Of a stretch of 64,000 bases of DNA, positions 1 through 8,636 are shown one piece after another (the stretch's first letter is position 1; every line of letters starts with the position of its first letter). This DNA comes from Pseudomonas sp. G.S.17 (lineage in GTDB: Bacteria > Pseudomonadota > Gammaproteobacteria > Pseudomonadales > Pseudomonadaceae): positions 5,329,501 through 5,393,500 of the forward strand of contig NZ_CP151076.1 in NCBI RefSeq assembly GCF_038096165.1. The letters run 5' to 3'. A program made the position numbers and the translations under genes. The notes under the pieces were generated by a model. The model did not search any database. It had not been told where the DNA came from and saw nothing but the letters and a program-made list of their open reading frames with translations.

Positions 1-104
1 CTGATATCAGCCCACAACGCTGCGTAACTGAAATGGCAGCCATGCGCCTGTCGAACGGTGTAATAGAGGTTCTGTACATCGGCGAACACTGCGATCTTTT
101 TCAC
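1..104 (-). CDS. NYN domain (LabA/DUF88-like) protein, 5' end only
   Basis: Read on the minus strand from a GTG at 104, the sequence gives an N-terminus beginning MKKIAVFADVQNLYYTVRQ and stays open to the window edge. The beta strand ending in an acidic residue (VFADVQNLYY) is the start of the NYN/PIN-like nuclease fold of LabA/DUF88 proteins, where this Asp belongs to the metal site. An AGGA box lies about 6-7 bases before the GTG, which decides the start. The rest of the gene lies outside the window, so length and later catalytic residues cannot be checked. RNA-directed nuclease activity is a family inference. Confidence 0.75.
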   Translation of the reverse strand, partial: MKKIAVFADVQNLYYTVRQAHGCHFSYAALWADI

Positions 105-169
105 CGGAAATCCTCATGACGCCGATCCAGAAGTGAATCGGCGCCCAGTATGCCAGTTTCGCGTCAGCC

Positions 170-299
170 GTAGGACCGGCTTTAGCCGGGAGGGCGTCGA
201 TCCTGCCAATCAAGATTTTCAACGCCCTCCTCGGGGATAAATCCCCTCCTACAAGAACTCGTAACCCCGTAGGACCGGCTTCAGCCGGGAGGGCGTCGG
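170..299. repeat. REP element cluster, GTAGGACCGG family
   Basis: Two direct copies of a REP starting GTAGGACCGGCT and reaching GCCGGGAGGGCGTCG lie at 170-200 and 269-299. A more diverged inverted copy sits between them at about 221-253. Each copy is an imperfect palindrome. The same family occurs as inverted pairs at 10989, 20317, 22953 and 27115. Confidence 0.85.
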
Positions 300-1079
300 T
301 CAGACAAACGAATCATCATCGCCAAACATGTCATCGCCACCGCCATCGTCGTAGCCGCTGTCGGCGTAGCTGTCCTGATTACCGTTGACGTCGTTGTCGC
401 TGACGCGCTGTTGGTCATTGCCCCAGTTGTTGCCGCTGTCGCTGTTACCGTGATCGGCAACCTGCTCCGGCTCTTCCTTGATGACTTCGACCACTTCCTG
501 CGGCTGCTCGTGATGGCCGAACATGCTGCTGATGCCTTGGGCCAGCATCACGCCGCCCGCCACGCCGGCCGCTGTTTTCAAGGCACCGCCCAGAAAGCCG
601 CTGCCCATCGGAGCTGCCGGGGCCTGTTGTTGCGGCGCGGCATAGTTGCCTTGCTGGGGATTGCCTTGCTGAAAGTTGGAAGGTGGCGGGCTGGCCGGGC
701 CATCGCGCCAGCCGCCCGAAGACGACGGGTTGCTCGGCCGCGCCTGCGGCTGCTGGGAGTTGCCACCGCCGAAGATGCTCGACAAAAAGCCACCGCTGCT
801 CGGAGCTGGCGCCGCTGACGATTGCGCCTTGGCCTGCTGCAACTCGGCCTGAAGCTGCTGAATCTGCTCCTCGCGCTGTTTGATCTGCAGGTTCAACTGA
901 TTGACTGCCGCTTCCTGCACCAGAATTGCCTGCGCCATGTAATAAGGGGCCGCTGGCTGCTGGGTGAGATGCTCCTTGATCCTGGCTTCGGCCTGCGCAT
1001 CGCGTGGGGCTGAAGCGGTTTCGGCACTTTTCAGTTTCGAGAAAAGGCCATCGATCAGGGTTTGCTCTTCGCTGTTCAT
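300..1079 (-). CDS. DUF2076 family protein
   Basis: A 259-residue protein. Residues 1-85 form a charged helical segment (LIDGLFSKLK, then a Q/E-rich coiled coil around residues 60-88) typical of DUF2076. The middle is rich in Pro, Gln, Ser and Gly and is probably disordered. A Gly/Ala-rich hydrophobic stretch (FLGGALKTAAGVAGGVMLA, about 160-180) follows, and the tail is strongly acidic with runs of Asp and Gly. There is no signal peptide. A GAGG box lies just before the ATG. DUF2076 proteins are widespread in Pseudomonas but have no established biochemical role. The gene stands alone between the REP cluster and a divergent gene at 1279. Confidence 0.8.
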   Translation of the reverse strand: MNSEEQTLIDGLFSKLKSAETASAPRDAQAEARIKEHLTQQPAAPYYMAQAILVQEAAVNQLNLQIKQREEQIQQLQAELQQAKAQSSAAPAPSSGGFLSSIFGGGNSQQPQARPSNPSSSGGWRDGPASPPPSNFQQGNPQQGNYAAPQQQAPAAPMGSGFLGGALKTAAGVAGGVMLAQGISSMFGHHEQPQEVVEVIKEEPEQVADHGNSDSGNNWGNDQQRVSDNDVNGNQDSYADSGYDDGGGDDMFGDDDSFV

Positions 1080-1278
1080 GGCGACCTCGTTAGATTGCCG
1101 TTAAATATCGTCGCCGGGCCAAATGGCCAGACGTACGCAAGGTAATGGGGCTGATCCGATGCGTTTCAATGGCTGTGCGCAAATGTTAAGAATGCCGCGC
1201 AACGCTCTGGCTCGCGCTTGGTTCGCTGGGGTGCATGGGCTAAAGTGACCACCTGCTTTTTCTCTGCGACCCGATTCC

Positions 1279-1941
1279 ATGAACCCGCTGATCGTTCTGC
1301 AAGACTCGCTGTATTTTTTCCGGCGCAACCTGGCGAGCATTCTGCTGCTCTGTCTGCCGCTGGTGATACTCGAAGCCTTGGCCAAGCAAGCCCTGGGCAA
1401 TGCGCTGGCAGCGCAGGCTTCGCCGGCTTACGAACTGCTGGTCGGCCTGTTGTTTTATCCGCTGTATACCGGCGCGCTGATTCTGTTTCTTGACGCCCGC
1501 AGCCGTGGCGAAGAACCCGACAAACGCGACCTGCTCGCCATGGCCCTGCGCCTGTGGCCGACCTTTGCCGTGCTGTCGGCGCTAAGCACGTTGCTGATCA
1601 TGTTCGGCCTGTCGATGTTCATCATTCCCGGCGTGTACATCATGGTCAAACTGGCCTTTTCCGAGTATCTGCTGGTCCTGCGCGGCCTGACGCCGCTGGC
1701 CGCGATGCGCGAAAGCCTGCTGCTGACCAAGGGCCAGTTCGTACGCATCCTGGCCTGTGTGCTGTGCGTTTATCTGCCGCTGTCGGTGCTGGAAGGCATC
1801 GGCATGTTCCTGCTGCCGGAACCACAGAGCGCGGCGGTTACGCTGGCTATCGACAGCATCAGCAGCTTCCTGCAACTGTTCACCAGCGTGGTGATGTTCC
1901 GCCTGTTCATGTTGATCAGCGAGCCGGGACAACCGGCGTGA
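1279..1941 (+). CDS. YciC-family integral membrane protein
   Basis: A 220-residue protein with about five to six hydrophobic segments (for example LLLCLPLVILEAL near residue 30, ELLVGLLFYPLYTGALILFL near 60 and TFAVLSALSTLLIMFGLSMF near 100). The arrangement and the N-terminal segment with FFRRNL match the YciC/UPF0259 family of inner-membrane proteins, whose function is not known. Its stop codon overlaps the GTG start of the next gene (GTGA), so the two are probably translated together. No catalytic motif is visible. Confidence 0.75.
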   Translation: MNPLIVLQDSLYFFRRNLASILLLCLPLVILEALAKQALGNALAAQASPAYELLVGLLFYPLYTGALILFLDARSRGEEPDKRDLLAMALRLWPTFAVLSALSTLLIMFGLSMFIIPGVYIMVKLAFSEYLLVLRGLTPLAAMRESLLLTKGQFVRILACVLCVYLPLSVLEGIGMFLLPEPQSAAVTLAIDSISSFLQLFTSVVMFRLFMLISEPGQPA

Positions 1942-3026
1942 AAGCCCGCATCCTCGTCATCATTGTGCTGTTGACCGGCCTGCTTTTCGGCTTTGTCTAC
2001 AACGTGACCTGGCGGCCCGCCGCCCACGAGCACTTGCCCGTGGCCTGCAACCCGAAGCTTCAAGCGCCCATGCTGGTACCGGGCCAGGCCTTGAAGGTCA
2101 TGACCTGGAACATCCAGTATCTGGCGGGCAAACGCTATGTGTTCTGGTATGACATGGACGATGGCAGCGGCGCCGATGAACGGCCGACGCCCGAGGATCT
2201 GGCCTACAACCTCGATGAAGTCGCGCGAGTCATTCGTGACGAACAGCCGGATATTGTCCTGCTTCAGGAAGTGAGTGACGGTGCCAAGAACACCGACTAC
2301 GCCGATCAGCTCGCGCTGCTTCAGGAACGGGTCACCGATCTGTATCCATGCAGCAGCCAGGCCTTTGACTGGAAAGCTGACTTTGTCCCGTTGCCACATA
2401 TCTTCGGCAGTGTCGGCACCAAGCTGGCGATGCTGAGCCGCTATCACATCGACCGCGCCGAGCGCATCCAGCTGCCGATTCAGGACAGCAACCTGCTGGC
2501 GCGCCAATTTCAACCCAAACGCGCATTGCTGGTCAGTTACCTGCCGTTGCGTGACGGCGGTCAGATGGCTGTTATCAACACTCAGCTGGATCGTCTGACC
2601 CAAGGCACCGACACGCAATCGCGTCAGGTTCAGGTCACCAGCCAGTTGTTGGATAAATTCGAAAGCAGCGGCACACCATGGTTGATCGGTGGGGATTTCA
2701 ATCTGTTGCCCCTCGGCCAATACCGGCGTCTACCGCCGGAACAGCGCAGCCGCTACCAAGCGGACAGTCAGCTGCATGTGTTCTGGGACAAATACCCGAT
2801 GATCCCTGACAACACCGAACTCGGCGGCATTGATCGCAGCAAATGGCTGACCCATTTCCCCAACGACCCACGAATCAGCGGCCCGGACCGGACCGTGGAT
2901 TACCTGTTCTACAGTCCGCACCTCAAACGCATTGATGCCCGGGTTCGGCGAGAAGACACGCTGCTGATCTCCGATCACTTGCCGGTGATCGGGCGGTTTT
3001 TGTTACCCGCAGCCCCTCATCAGTAG
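1938..3026 (+). CDS. Endonuclease/exonuclease/phosphatase family protein
   Basis: The start is taken as the GTG at 1938, which overlaps the upstream stop by four bases and gives 362 residues. A much longer in-frame reading upstream runs through the preceding gene in another frame and is not credible. The N-terminus has one membrane anchor (ILVIIVLLTGLLFGFVY). The fold signatures follow in order: MTWNIQYL, IVLLQEVSD (metal-binding Glu), IGGDFNLL and SDHLPVIG near the C-terminus. These are the metal and catalytic motifs of the EEP superfamily. The substrate (nucleic acid, sphingolipid or phosphoinositide) cannot be told from sequence. Coupling to a YciC-like membrane protein suggests an envelope role. 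Confidence 0.85.
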   Translation: MKARILVIIVLLTGLLFGFVYNVTWRPAAHEHLPVACNPKLQAPMLVPGQALKVMTWNIQYLAGKRYVFWYDMDDGSGADERPTPEDLAYNLDEVARVIRDEQPDIVLLQEVSDGAKNTDYADQLALLQERVTDLYPCSSQAFDWKADFVPLPHIFGSVGTKLAMLSRYHIDRAERIQLPIQDSNLLARQFQPKRALLVSYLPLRDGGQMAVINTQLDRLTQGTDTQSRQVQVTSQLLDKFESSGTPWLIGGDFNLLPLGQYRRLPPEQRSRYQADSQLHVFWDKYPMIPDNTELGGIDRSKWLTHFPNDPRISGPDRTVDYLFYSPHLKRIDARVRREDTLLISDHLPVIGRFLLPAAPHQ

Positions 3027-3069
3027 GAGCAACCTGTGCGCGAAGAGATAGTGCCAGCGGCGCAGCTGA

Positions 3070-4221
3070 CTATCCGGGCGACAGACGAGTCCTGATCAGC
3101 AATGCCAGCAATACAAAACCACCCCCCAGACATCCGATAAGCCCGAGTCCTACGTGGTCGATCAATAACCCGCCGGAAATCGCACCCAGCATGATGCCGA
3201 GGTTGATTGCGCAGACGTTAAACGCGCCAACCAGTTGGGCATTCGCTCCCGACCGGCGCAGGACGTCAATCCCCGTCATCAATCCCGCAGCGGCGTGACA
3301 AGCCCCGACAGCGGCAATAACGAAAGGAAGTATCCAGACGGTAGTGCCGAACAGGGAAATAGCCATCAACGATATCGCCAGCATCAGGAGCAGGCGCTTG
3401 AACATTCCTTCCATCTGCTCGGGCACACGCCTGGCCACGAACAGGTTACCCACGATGTCAGCGATACCGTACAAGACAAGAACCGGGGTCACGTACGCGG
3501 CAGGAAACTCGGTATAGCGGATGAGAAACGTAGCCAGATAGCTGAAGACAGCCATGATCCCACCGAAGATCAACAGGTAGCTGAGCAGTGCCAGGAGGAT
3601 GTCCTTGCGACAGACAGCGCGGATCCGGTCAGACAGCGTCAGGTGCAACTGCGCTTCGTCCGCCGGCGGTATCTGAATGCATTTGACGACCATCACCAGA
3701 GCCAGCGCACTCAGCACCGACATCAACACCAACGCATCTTCCCAACGCCAGGCATCGCTGACAGCTTTGCCCAGGGGAACGCCGACCACCGACGCGATCG
3801 ACACACCGATGAGCACTCTGGAAACCGCAAGGCTCTTGGTCTCAGGCGTGGACATTGCCGCTGCTGCGATCACCGCGTTGGTCCAGAACATCGCAACACC
3901 CACGCCGCCCAATGCTCTCCCGATCATTAACAGGGGAAAGTTATCAGTCACAGCGCAAAGCGTGTTGCCAAGGAACAAAGCCAAACAGGCGACGATCAGC
4001 AGGGAACGCAAGCTGACTTTGTAAGTGAATGCCGCAATGATCGGTGCGCTGACTCCCATGCCCATTGCAAAGGCGGTGACCAGCCAACCGGCGTGGCCGA
4101 TAGAGATCTGCAGCGCTGATGCGATCTGCGGAAGCAGCCCTGCGACGATAAATTCCGAAGACAGCATGACGAATGCGGTGAAGGTCAATACGTAGACTTT
4201 GGGGTTGAGCGATTGATCCAT
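3070..4221 (-). CDS. MFS transporter, DHA1-type drug/sugar exporter
   Basis: A 383-residue protein with about twelve hydrophobic segments. It begins MDQSLNPKVYVLTFTAF and contains the N-terminal SSEFIVAGLLPQIA segment typical of the AraJ/YdhP-like DHA1 branch of MFS exporters. The motif-A loop region around residues 60-70 is weak (AFTYKVSLRSLL). The start at 4221 is preferred because the 45 codons upstream do not resemble MFS sequence and a GGAG lies close before it. Substrate unknown. The gene is flanked on its 5' side by a decayed gene fragment. Confidence 0.85.
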   Translation of the reverse strand: MDQSLNPKVYVLTFTAFVMLSSEFIVAGLLPQIASALQISIGHAGWLVTAFAMGMGVSAPIIAAFTYKVSLRSLLIVACLALFLGNTLCAVTDNFPLLMIGRALGGVGVAMFWTNAVIAAAAMSTPETKSLAVSRVLIGVSIASVVGVPLGKAVSDAWRWEDALVLMSVLSALALVMVVKCIQIPPADEAQLHLTLSDRIRAVCRKDILLALLSYLLIFGGIMAVFSYLATFLIRYTEFPAAYVTPVLVLYGIADIVGNLFVARRVPEQMEGMFKRLLLMLAISLMAISLFGTTVWILPFVIAAVGACHAAAGLMTGIDVLRRSGANAQLVGAFNVCAINLGIMLGAISGGLLIDHVGLGLIGCLGGGFVLLALLIRTRLSPG

Positions 4222-4377
4222 GACTCCGAACTTCTCCAATACCAAGGGTGCAGCTTCAAGCCCATGATGCGATTTTCCAGGCCACGCCAGCTCAGGGCCA
4301 GGACGTAATCTGCAATGGGTTGTGCCAGCGTCAGCGGCGCCCGGCAGTATCACCAAACCGGCGCAGCCAAAACACCT

Positions 4378-4524
4378 TCATATGGTTTGCAGAATGTGAC
4401 TCAGGTGCTCGACTGCTTCAAACACGGGGCCTGGCCGATCCGCAACGGATATATCCCGTTCCCGGCGTGACCACAGGACCAATACGTTCGGATAGTCCTT
4501 CTGGATAATGCGTGGTCTGGCTAC
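4378..4524 (-). pseudogene. Decayed gene fragment (open frame, no start codon)
   Basis: The 323-base gap between hrpB and the MFS gene holds no intact gene. On the minus strand a 48-codon open stretch, closed upstream by a TGA and without a usable start, reads like protein (it includes QKDYPNVLVLWSRRERD and ends EAVEHLSHILQTI). A second frame over the same DNA is also open, so the reading is uncertain. It is best seen as the C-terminal remnant of a lost gene. The family is not recognised. Confidence 0.3.
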
Positions 4525-4544
4525 TCAAAAGGTCCTGCAAGCGC

Positions 4545-7076
4545 CTATGACTTCCTTGGTTCGATCCGCGCTGTCGGTTCGGCAATCAATGGATCATCGG
4601 GCCAGTAGTGTTTCGGGTAGCGGCCTTTGAGGTCTTTTTTCACTTCGGCATAGGTGCTGCGCCAGAAGTTGGCCAGGTCCTGCGTGACCTGCACCGGGCG
4701 ACGCGCGGGTGACAGCAGGTGCAGCTTGACGATCTGCCGACCGTTGGCGATGCGTGGGGTATCGGCCAGGCCGAACAGCTCTTGCAGGCGCACCGCGAGA
4801 ATCGGCGGATGCTCGCTGTAATCCAGGCGCACCGACGAGCCGGACGGCACACTCAAGTGATGCGGCGCCAGCTCATCAAGGCGCTGAGGCAGCGGCCAGG
4901 GCAGCAGGTTATGCAGGATCGACGACAGGTCCAGATTGCTGAAATGACTGAGCCGCTGCACTTTGCCCAGATACGGCAGCAGCCAGTTTTCGAGTTTTTC
5001 CAGCAAGCCCGCGTTGCTCACATCCGGCCATTCGCTGGCGTCCTGACGCTGCAGTTCCAGCTGTCGCAGCAGCGCGACCCGCGCCTGCCACTGGCGCAGT
5101 TCCGGCGTCCACGGCAGCAGTTCGAGTCCCTTGCGCCGCACCAGCGCCAGCAAGGCCTGACCTTTGGCGGATTCATCCAGACCAGTCAGCGGCTCGCGAC
5201 TGAGGATCAGCTCGCCGACCTTGCGCTGACGCTCGGCGCGGAACACGCCTTCGCGTTCGTCCCAATCCAGTTGATCAAGCGTCACAACCTGCTCGGCCAA
5301 TACCGAATCAAACAATGCCGGGTCGAACTCGGCGGCAAGGTAAATGCGCTCTTCGCGCTGGCCCTGGCGACTGCCCAGATCGGCGACCACCAGCCATGGC
5401 TGTTTCATCAAGGCGTCGGCTTCGGCGAACAACGCCGCCCGGCCATTGGCCAGGCGATATTCGGCGCCGCCAGCGCGACGCTGTTGCGCCACTCGATCTG
5501 GATAAGCCAAAGCCAGCAATGCACCCAACCAGCGCGAATGTTCGGGATCACTGACCGGCTCAGTCGCCGCGCCGCGCAAATAGCTACGATATTGCCGGGC
5601 CAGTTGTTTGGCGCGCTGCACGCCGCCCTGCGATCCGCGCGCCCGCTCGCTGCCGGAGAGCAGATGCAGGCGACTGTGCAGATCAGCGCCCGCGCCGCGC
5701 AGGATGTCGCGCTCACCCAACAACGCCGCCACGTCGCAGGCCAGCGCGCCCAGGCCCAATGCCTGGCCGCGCAGCAGCAAATGGGCGATTCGCGGATGCG
5801 CGGGCAGTTCCGCCATGGCCTGGCCGTGGGGCGTGAGTTTGCGTTCTTCGCCGGGCTTGATGGTCAGCGCACCGAGACGACCGAGCAAATCCTGCGCCTG
5901 GGCGTACGCTGCTGCTGGCGGAATATCGAGCCAGACCAACTGCGGCGGCGTCACGCCCCAGCGCGCCAGTTGCAGCGCCAGTCCGGCAAGATCCGCCTGG
6001 AGAATTTCCGCCGTGCCGTAGGCCGCCAGTTGCTCATGCTGCGCTTCGGACCACAGCCGATAACACACGCCGGGCTCCAGACGCCCCGCGCGACCGGCGC
6101 GTTGCGTGGCGCTGGCGCGGGAAATTCGCTGCGTGTCCAGACGGGTCATGCCGCTACCGGGATCGAAACGCGGCACTCGCGCCAATCCGGCATCAATCAC
6201 TACCCGCACGCCATCAATGGTCAGGCTGGTTTCGGCAATATTGGTCGCCAGCACCACCTTGCGGATGCCTTTGGGCGCGGGTTCGATGGCGGCGCGCTGG
6301 GCGTTTAGATCCAGCTCACCATGCAACGGACACAGCAGAATATCGGTCCGCGTGCCCAAGGCTTCGGCCAGTTGCTGATTGACCCGACGAATCTCGGCTT
6401 GCCCCGGCAGGAACACCAAGAGACTGCCGGTTTCATCGTTGAGGGCATCCAGAACCGTCTGCACCACACGCGGCTCGATGAATTCCCCCGACTGAAACGG
6501 CCGACTCCAGCGCATTTGCACGGGAAACATGCGCCCGTCGCTGCGCACCACCGGGGCGTCGTCGAGCAGACTCGACAACCGCTCGCCTTCCAGCGTGGCG
6601 GACATCAGCAGGATCTTCAGCGGCTGATCGTCGCGAAACAGTTCACGGCCATTCAGACTCAGGGCCAGGGCCAGATCGGCGTCGAGGCTGCGTTCGTGGA
6701 ATTCATCGAAGATCAGCAGGCCAACGCCTTCCAGCGCCGGATCGTCCTGTAAACGCCGGGTCAGAATGCCTTCGGTGACGACTTCGATACGTGTGTTGGG
6801 GCCGACCCGGCTTTCCAGGCGGATGCGATAGCCAACGGTTTCGCCGACCTTTTCGCCCAGCTCGCTGGCCAGACGCTCTGCCGCAGCCCGCGCCGCCAGC
6901 CGTCGCGGCTCGAGCATGAGAATGGTTTGCCCGGCGAGCCAGGTTTCTTCCAGCAACGCCAAGGGCACCCGCGTGGTTTTACCGGCACCCGGCGGCGCTT
7001 CGAGCACCGCTTCGTTACGCGCCGCCAAAGCTCGGCGCAGATCAGGTAAAACGGCATCGATGGGCAAGGAAATCAT
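4545..7076 (-). CDS. hrpB: ATP-dependent RNA helicase HrpB
   Basis: An 843-residue DExH-box helicase, the usual HrpB length. Walker A is PPGAGKTT at residues 28-35, motif II is DEFH at 124-127, motif III is SAT at 159-161, and the RecA-2 motifs TNIAETSLTIDGV and QRAGRAGR follow. The helicase-associated domain and the long HrpB-specific C-terminal region (to about 840) are complete. The start has a GGAG box. HrpB is a DEAH helicase of the HrpA/HrpB group; its cellular substrate is poorly defined. The gene is monocistronic in appearance, with a REP pair upstream. Confidence 0.95.
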   Translation of the reverse strand: MISLPIDAVLPDLRRALAARNEAVLEAPPGAGKTTRVPLALLEETWLAGQTILMLEPRRLAARAAAERLASELGEKVGETVGYRIRLESRVGPNTRIEVVTEGILTRRLQDDPALEGVGLLIFDEFHERSLDADLALALSLNGRELFRDDQPLKILLMSATLEGERLSSLLDDAPVVRSDGRMFPVQMRWSRPFQSGEFIEPRVVQTVLDALNDETGSLLVFLPGQAEIRRVNQQLAEALGTRTDILLCPLHGELDLNAQRAAIEPAPKGIRKVVLATNIAETSLTIDGVRVVIDAGLARVPRFDPGSGMTRLDTQRISRASATQRAGRAGRLEPGVCYRLWSEAQHEQLAAYGTAEILQADLAGLALQLARWGVTPPQLVWLDIPPAAAYAQAQDLLGRLGALTIKPGEERKLTPHGQAMAELPAHPRIAHLLLRGQALGLGALACDVAALLGERDILRGAGADLHSRLHLLSGSERARGSQGGVQRAKQLARQYRSYLRGAATEPVSDPEHSRWLGALLALAYPDRVAQQRRAGGAEYRLANGRAALFAEADALMKQPWLVVADLGSRQGQREERIYLAAEFDPALFDSVLAEQVVTLDQLDWDEREGVFRAERQRKVGELILSREPLTGLDESAKGQALLALVRRKGLELLPWTPELRQWQARVALLRQLELQRQDASEWPDVSNAGLLEKLENWLLPYLGKVQRLSHFSNLDLSSILHNLLPWPLPQRLDELAPHHLSVPSGSSVRLDYSEHPPILAVRLQELFGLADTPRIANGRQIVKLHLLSPARRPVQVTQDLANFWRSTYAEVKKDLKGRYPKHYWPDDPLIAEPTARIEPRKS

Positions 7077-7130
7077 GGCAGCTCCAGAACAGGCGGCTGA
7101 TTATACGTGCATTCACAACACTAACTTCCC

Positions 7131-7216
7131 GTTGGAGCGAGGCTTGCCCGCGAAGAACGATAACGCGGTGTGTCTTTCTTACCGAGGTGAATGATTCGCG
7201 GGCAAGCCTCGCAACG
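7131..7216. repeat. REP pair, GTTGGAGCGAGGC family
   Basis: Two inverted REP units, starting GTTGGAGCGAGGCTTGCC and ending GGCAAGCCTCGCAAC, separated by about 35 bases. The core differs from the GTAGGACCGG family elsewhere in the window. They lie between the divergent promoters of hrpB and the lipoprotein gene. Confidence 0.75.
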
Positions 7217-7302
7217 GATATCAGAACCCCAAGATGAAGCAATAGTCATAGCCCTGTTGTCTTTGCCTTGTATAGTTGCCACTTCACTTCACGGAGATTG
7301 TC

Positions 7303-7722
7303 ATGCGCATTCCTTCTCGTTTCATCGGCGGCGTAATGGTCGCGGCTCTGCTTACTCAGATCACTGCGTGTGGCAGCATTTTCTATCCTGATCGGCGCGG
7401 GCAGATCGATGGCAAGATCGATCCGGCGATTGCTGTGCTCGATGCCGTCGGCCTGTTGTTCTATGTCATTCCCGGCTTGATCGCCTTCGCGGTGGACTTC
7501 GCCAGCGGTGCGATTTACTACGCCCCAGGCGAGCACGCGCAGATCGACCCGCAGAAGCTGCAACCGGCGATCAACGCTGACGGCAGCGTCGACAACCTCA
7601 AGTTGCAGGCGATCATCGAAACCGAGCTGGGCCGGACCCTGCCGTTGAACGACCCGCGCCTGATCCAGCATCGCGGCAGCGTGCAGCAGTTGGCAGCGCT
7701 TGGCCTGGTGCCTTCGGCCTGA
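7303..7722 (+). CDS. Small lipoprotein of unknown function
   Basis: The ATG at 7303 gives 139 residues and has a CGGAG box about 7 bases upstream. An alternative start 27 bases upstream has no good ribosome binding site. A signal peptide ends in a lipobox-like ITAC at residues 20-23, followed by a short polar stretch and two hydrophobic segments (AIAVLDAVGLLFYVIPGLIA near 45-65). The C-terminal half is soluble. The protein resembles small conserved Pseudomonas lipoproteins that some annotations mislabel as polyribonucleotide nucleotidyltransferase; nothing in the sequence supports that activity. It lies 20 bases before fieF and is likely co-transcribed with it. Confidence 0.75.
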   Translation: MRIPSRFIGGVMVAALLTQITACGSIFYPDRRGQIDGKIDPAIAVLDAVGLLFYVIPGLIAFAVDFASGAIYYAPGEHAQIDPQKLQPAINADGSVDNLKLQAIIETELGRTLPLNDPRLIQHRGSVQQLAALGLVPSA

Positions 7723-7742
7723 CTGTGATTGAAGGAAGCACC

Positions 7743-8636
7743 ATGAGTACCAGCGTTGAACACGCCCGCCTGATGCGCTTGGCAACCCGAGCTTCGCTGG
7801 CCGTTGCCAGCATATTGATCATTGCCAAGGCGATTGCCTGGTGGCTCAGCGGTTCGGTCAGCCTGTTGGCCGGGCTGACCGACTCGGCGCTTGATGGCGC
7901 GGCGTCGTTCCTCAATCTGCTCGCGGTGCATTACGCCCTGCGCCCGGCCGATGACGATCACCGTTATGGTCACGGCAAAGCCGAGGCGCTGTCGGGCATG
8001 GCCCAGGCGCTGTTCATTGCGGTCAGTGCCTGCCTGATTGCGTACCAGGCCGTTGACCGCATTCAGCATCCTCAGGAACTCGGCGCGCCGGGGCTGGGCA
8101 TCGTCGTGATGCTGCTGTCGTTTGCCCTGACCGTGGCGCTGTTGATGCTGCAACACAAAGTCATCAGGGAAACCGGCTCAGCGGCGATTCGCGCCGACTC
8201 GCTGCATTACCGTTCCGACTTGCTGCTGAACTTCAGCATCCTCGTCGCGCTGGTGCTGGCTTGGTATGGCTGGGCGCAGCTGGATGCGTATTTCGGCCTG
8301 GGGATTGCGGTATACATCCTCTGGAGCGCCTTTCAGATCGCGCGGGAAACCGTGGCGGTGTTGATGGACGAGGAATTGCCGGTGGATGTCAGCGCACACA
8401 TGCTCGAACTGGCCTGCGCTGTGCCCGGTGTGCTGGGCGCTCATGACCTGCGCACGCGGATTTCCGGCAACCACTGGTTCGTGCAGCTGCATCTGGAGTT
8501 GCCGGGAAATTTAAGCCTGTCAGCGGCGCACACGATTTCCGATCAGGCCGCCGATGCTATCCACAAGGAATACCCGAAGGCCGAAGTGCTGGTGCACGCC
8601 GACCCGCAGGAAGTCGTGCAGCCAGCACCCGTATGA
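7743..8636 (+). CDS. fieF: Cation diffusion facilitator FieF (iron/zinc efflux)
   Basis: A 297-residue CDF transporter. Six transmembrane segments are followed by a cytoplasmic dimerisation domain of about 85 residues. Metal site A is visible as D47 and D51 (DSALD) together with the HYRSD motif (His and Asp) in TM5, the all-Asp/His pattern of FieF/YiiP. The ADDDHRYGHGKAE signature spans about 69-81. The ATG at 7743, with GAAGGAAG before it, is preferred over a GTG 18 bases upstream. Members export Zn(II), Fe(II) and Cd(II) in exchange for protons. The stop codon abuts the stop of the convergent gene with no spacer. Confidence 0.92.
   Translation: MSTSVEHARLMRLATRASLAVASILIIAKAIAWWLSGSVSLLAGLTDSALDGAASFLNLLAVHYALRPADDDHRYGHGKAEALSGMAQALFIAVSACLIAYQAVDRIQHPQELGAPGLGIVVMLLSFALTVALLMLQHKVIRETGSAAIRADSLHYRSDLLLNFSILVALVLAWYGWAQLDAYFGLGIAVYILWSAFQIARETVAVLMDEELPVDVSAHMLELACAVPGVLGAHDLRTRISGNHWFVQLHLELPGNLSLSAAHTISDQAADAIHKEYPKAEVLVHADPQEVVQPAPV

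Noticed and set aside
3024..3050. REP remnant after the EEP gene
   Set aside because: Only the first bases (GTAGGAGCAACC) resemble a REP unit and no palindrome can form.
4719..6308. 529-codon frame antisense to hrpB
   Set aside because: A shadow of the high-GC helicase gene; Gln/Arg/Ala-rich with no domain.
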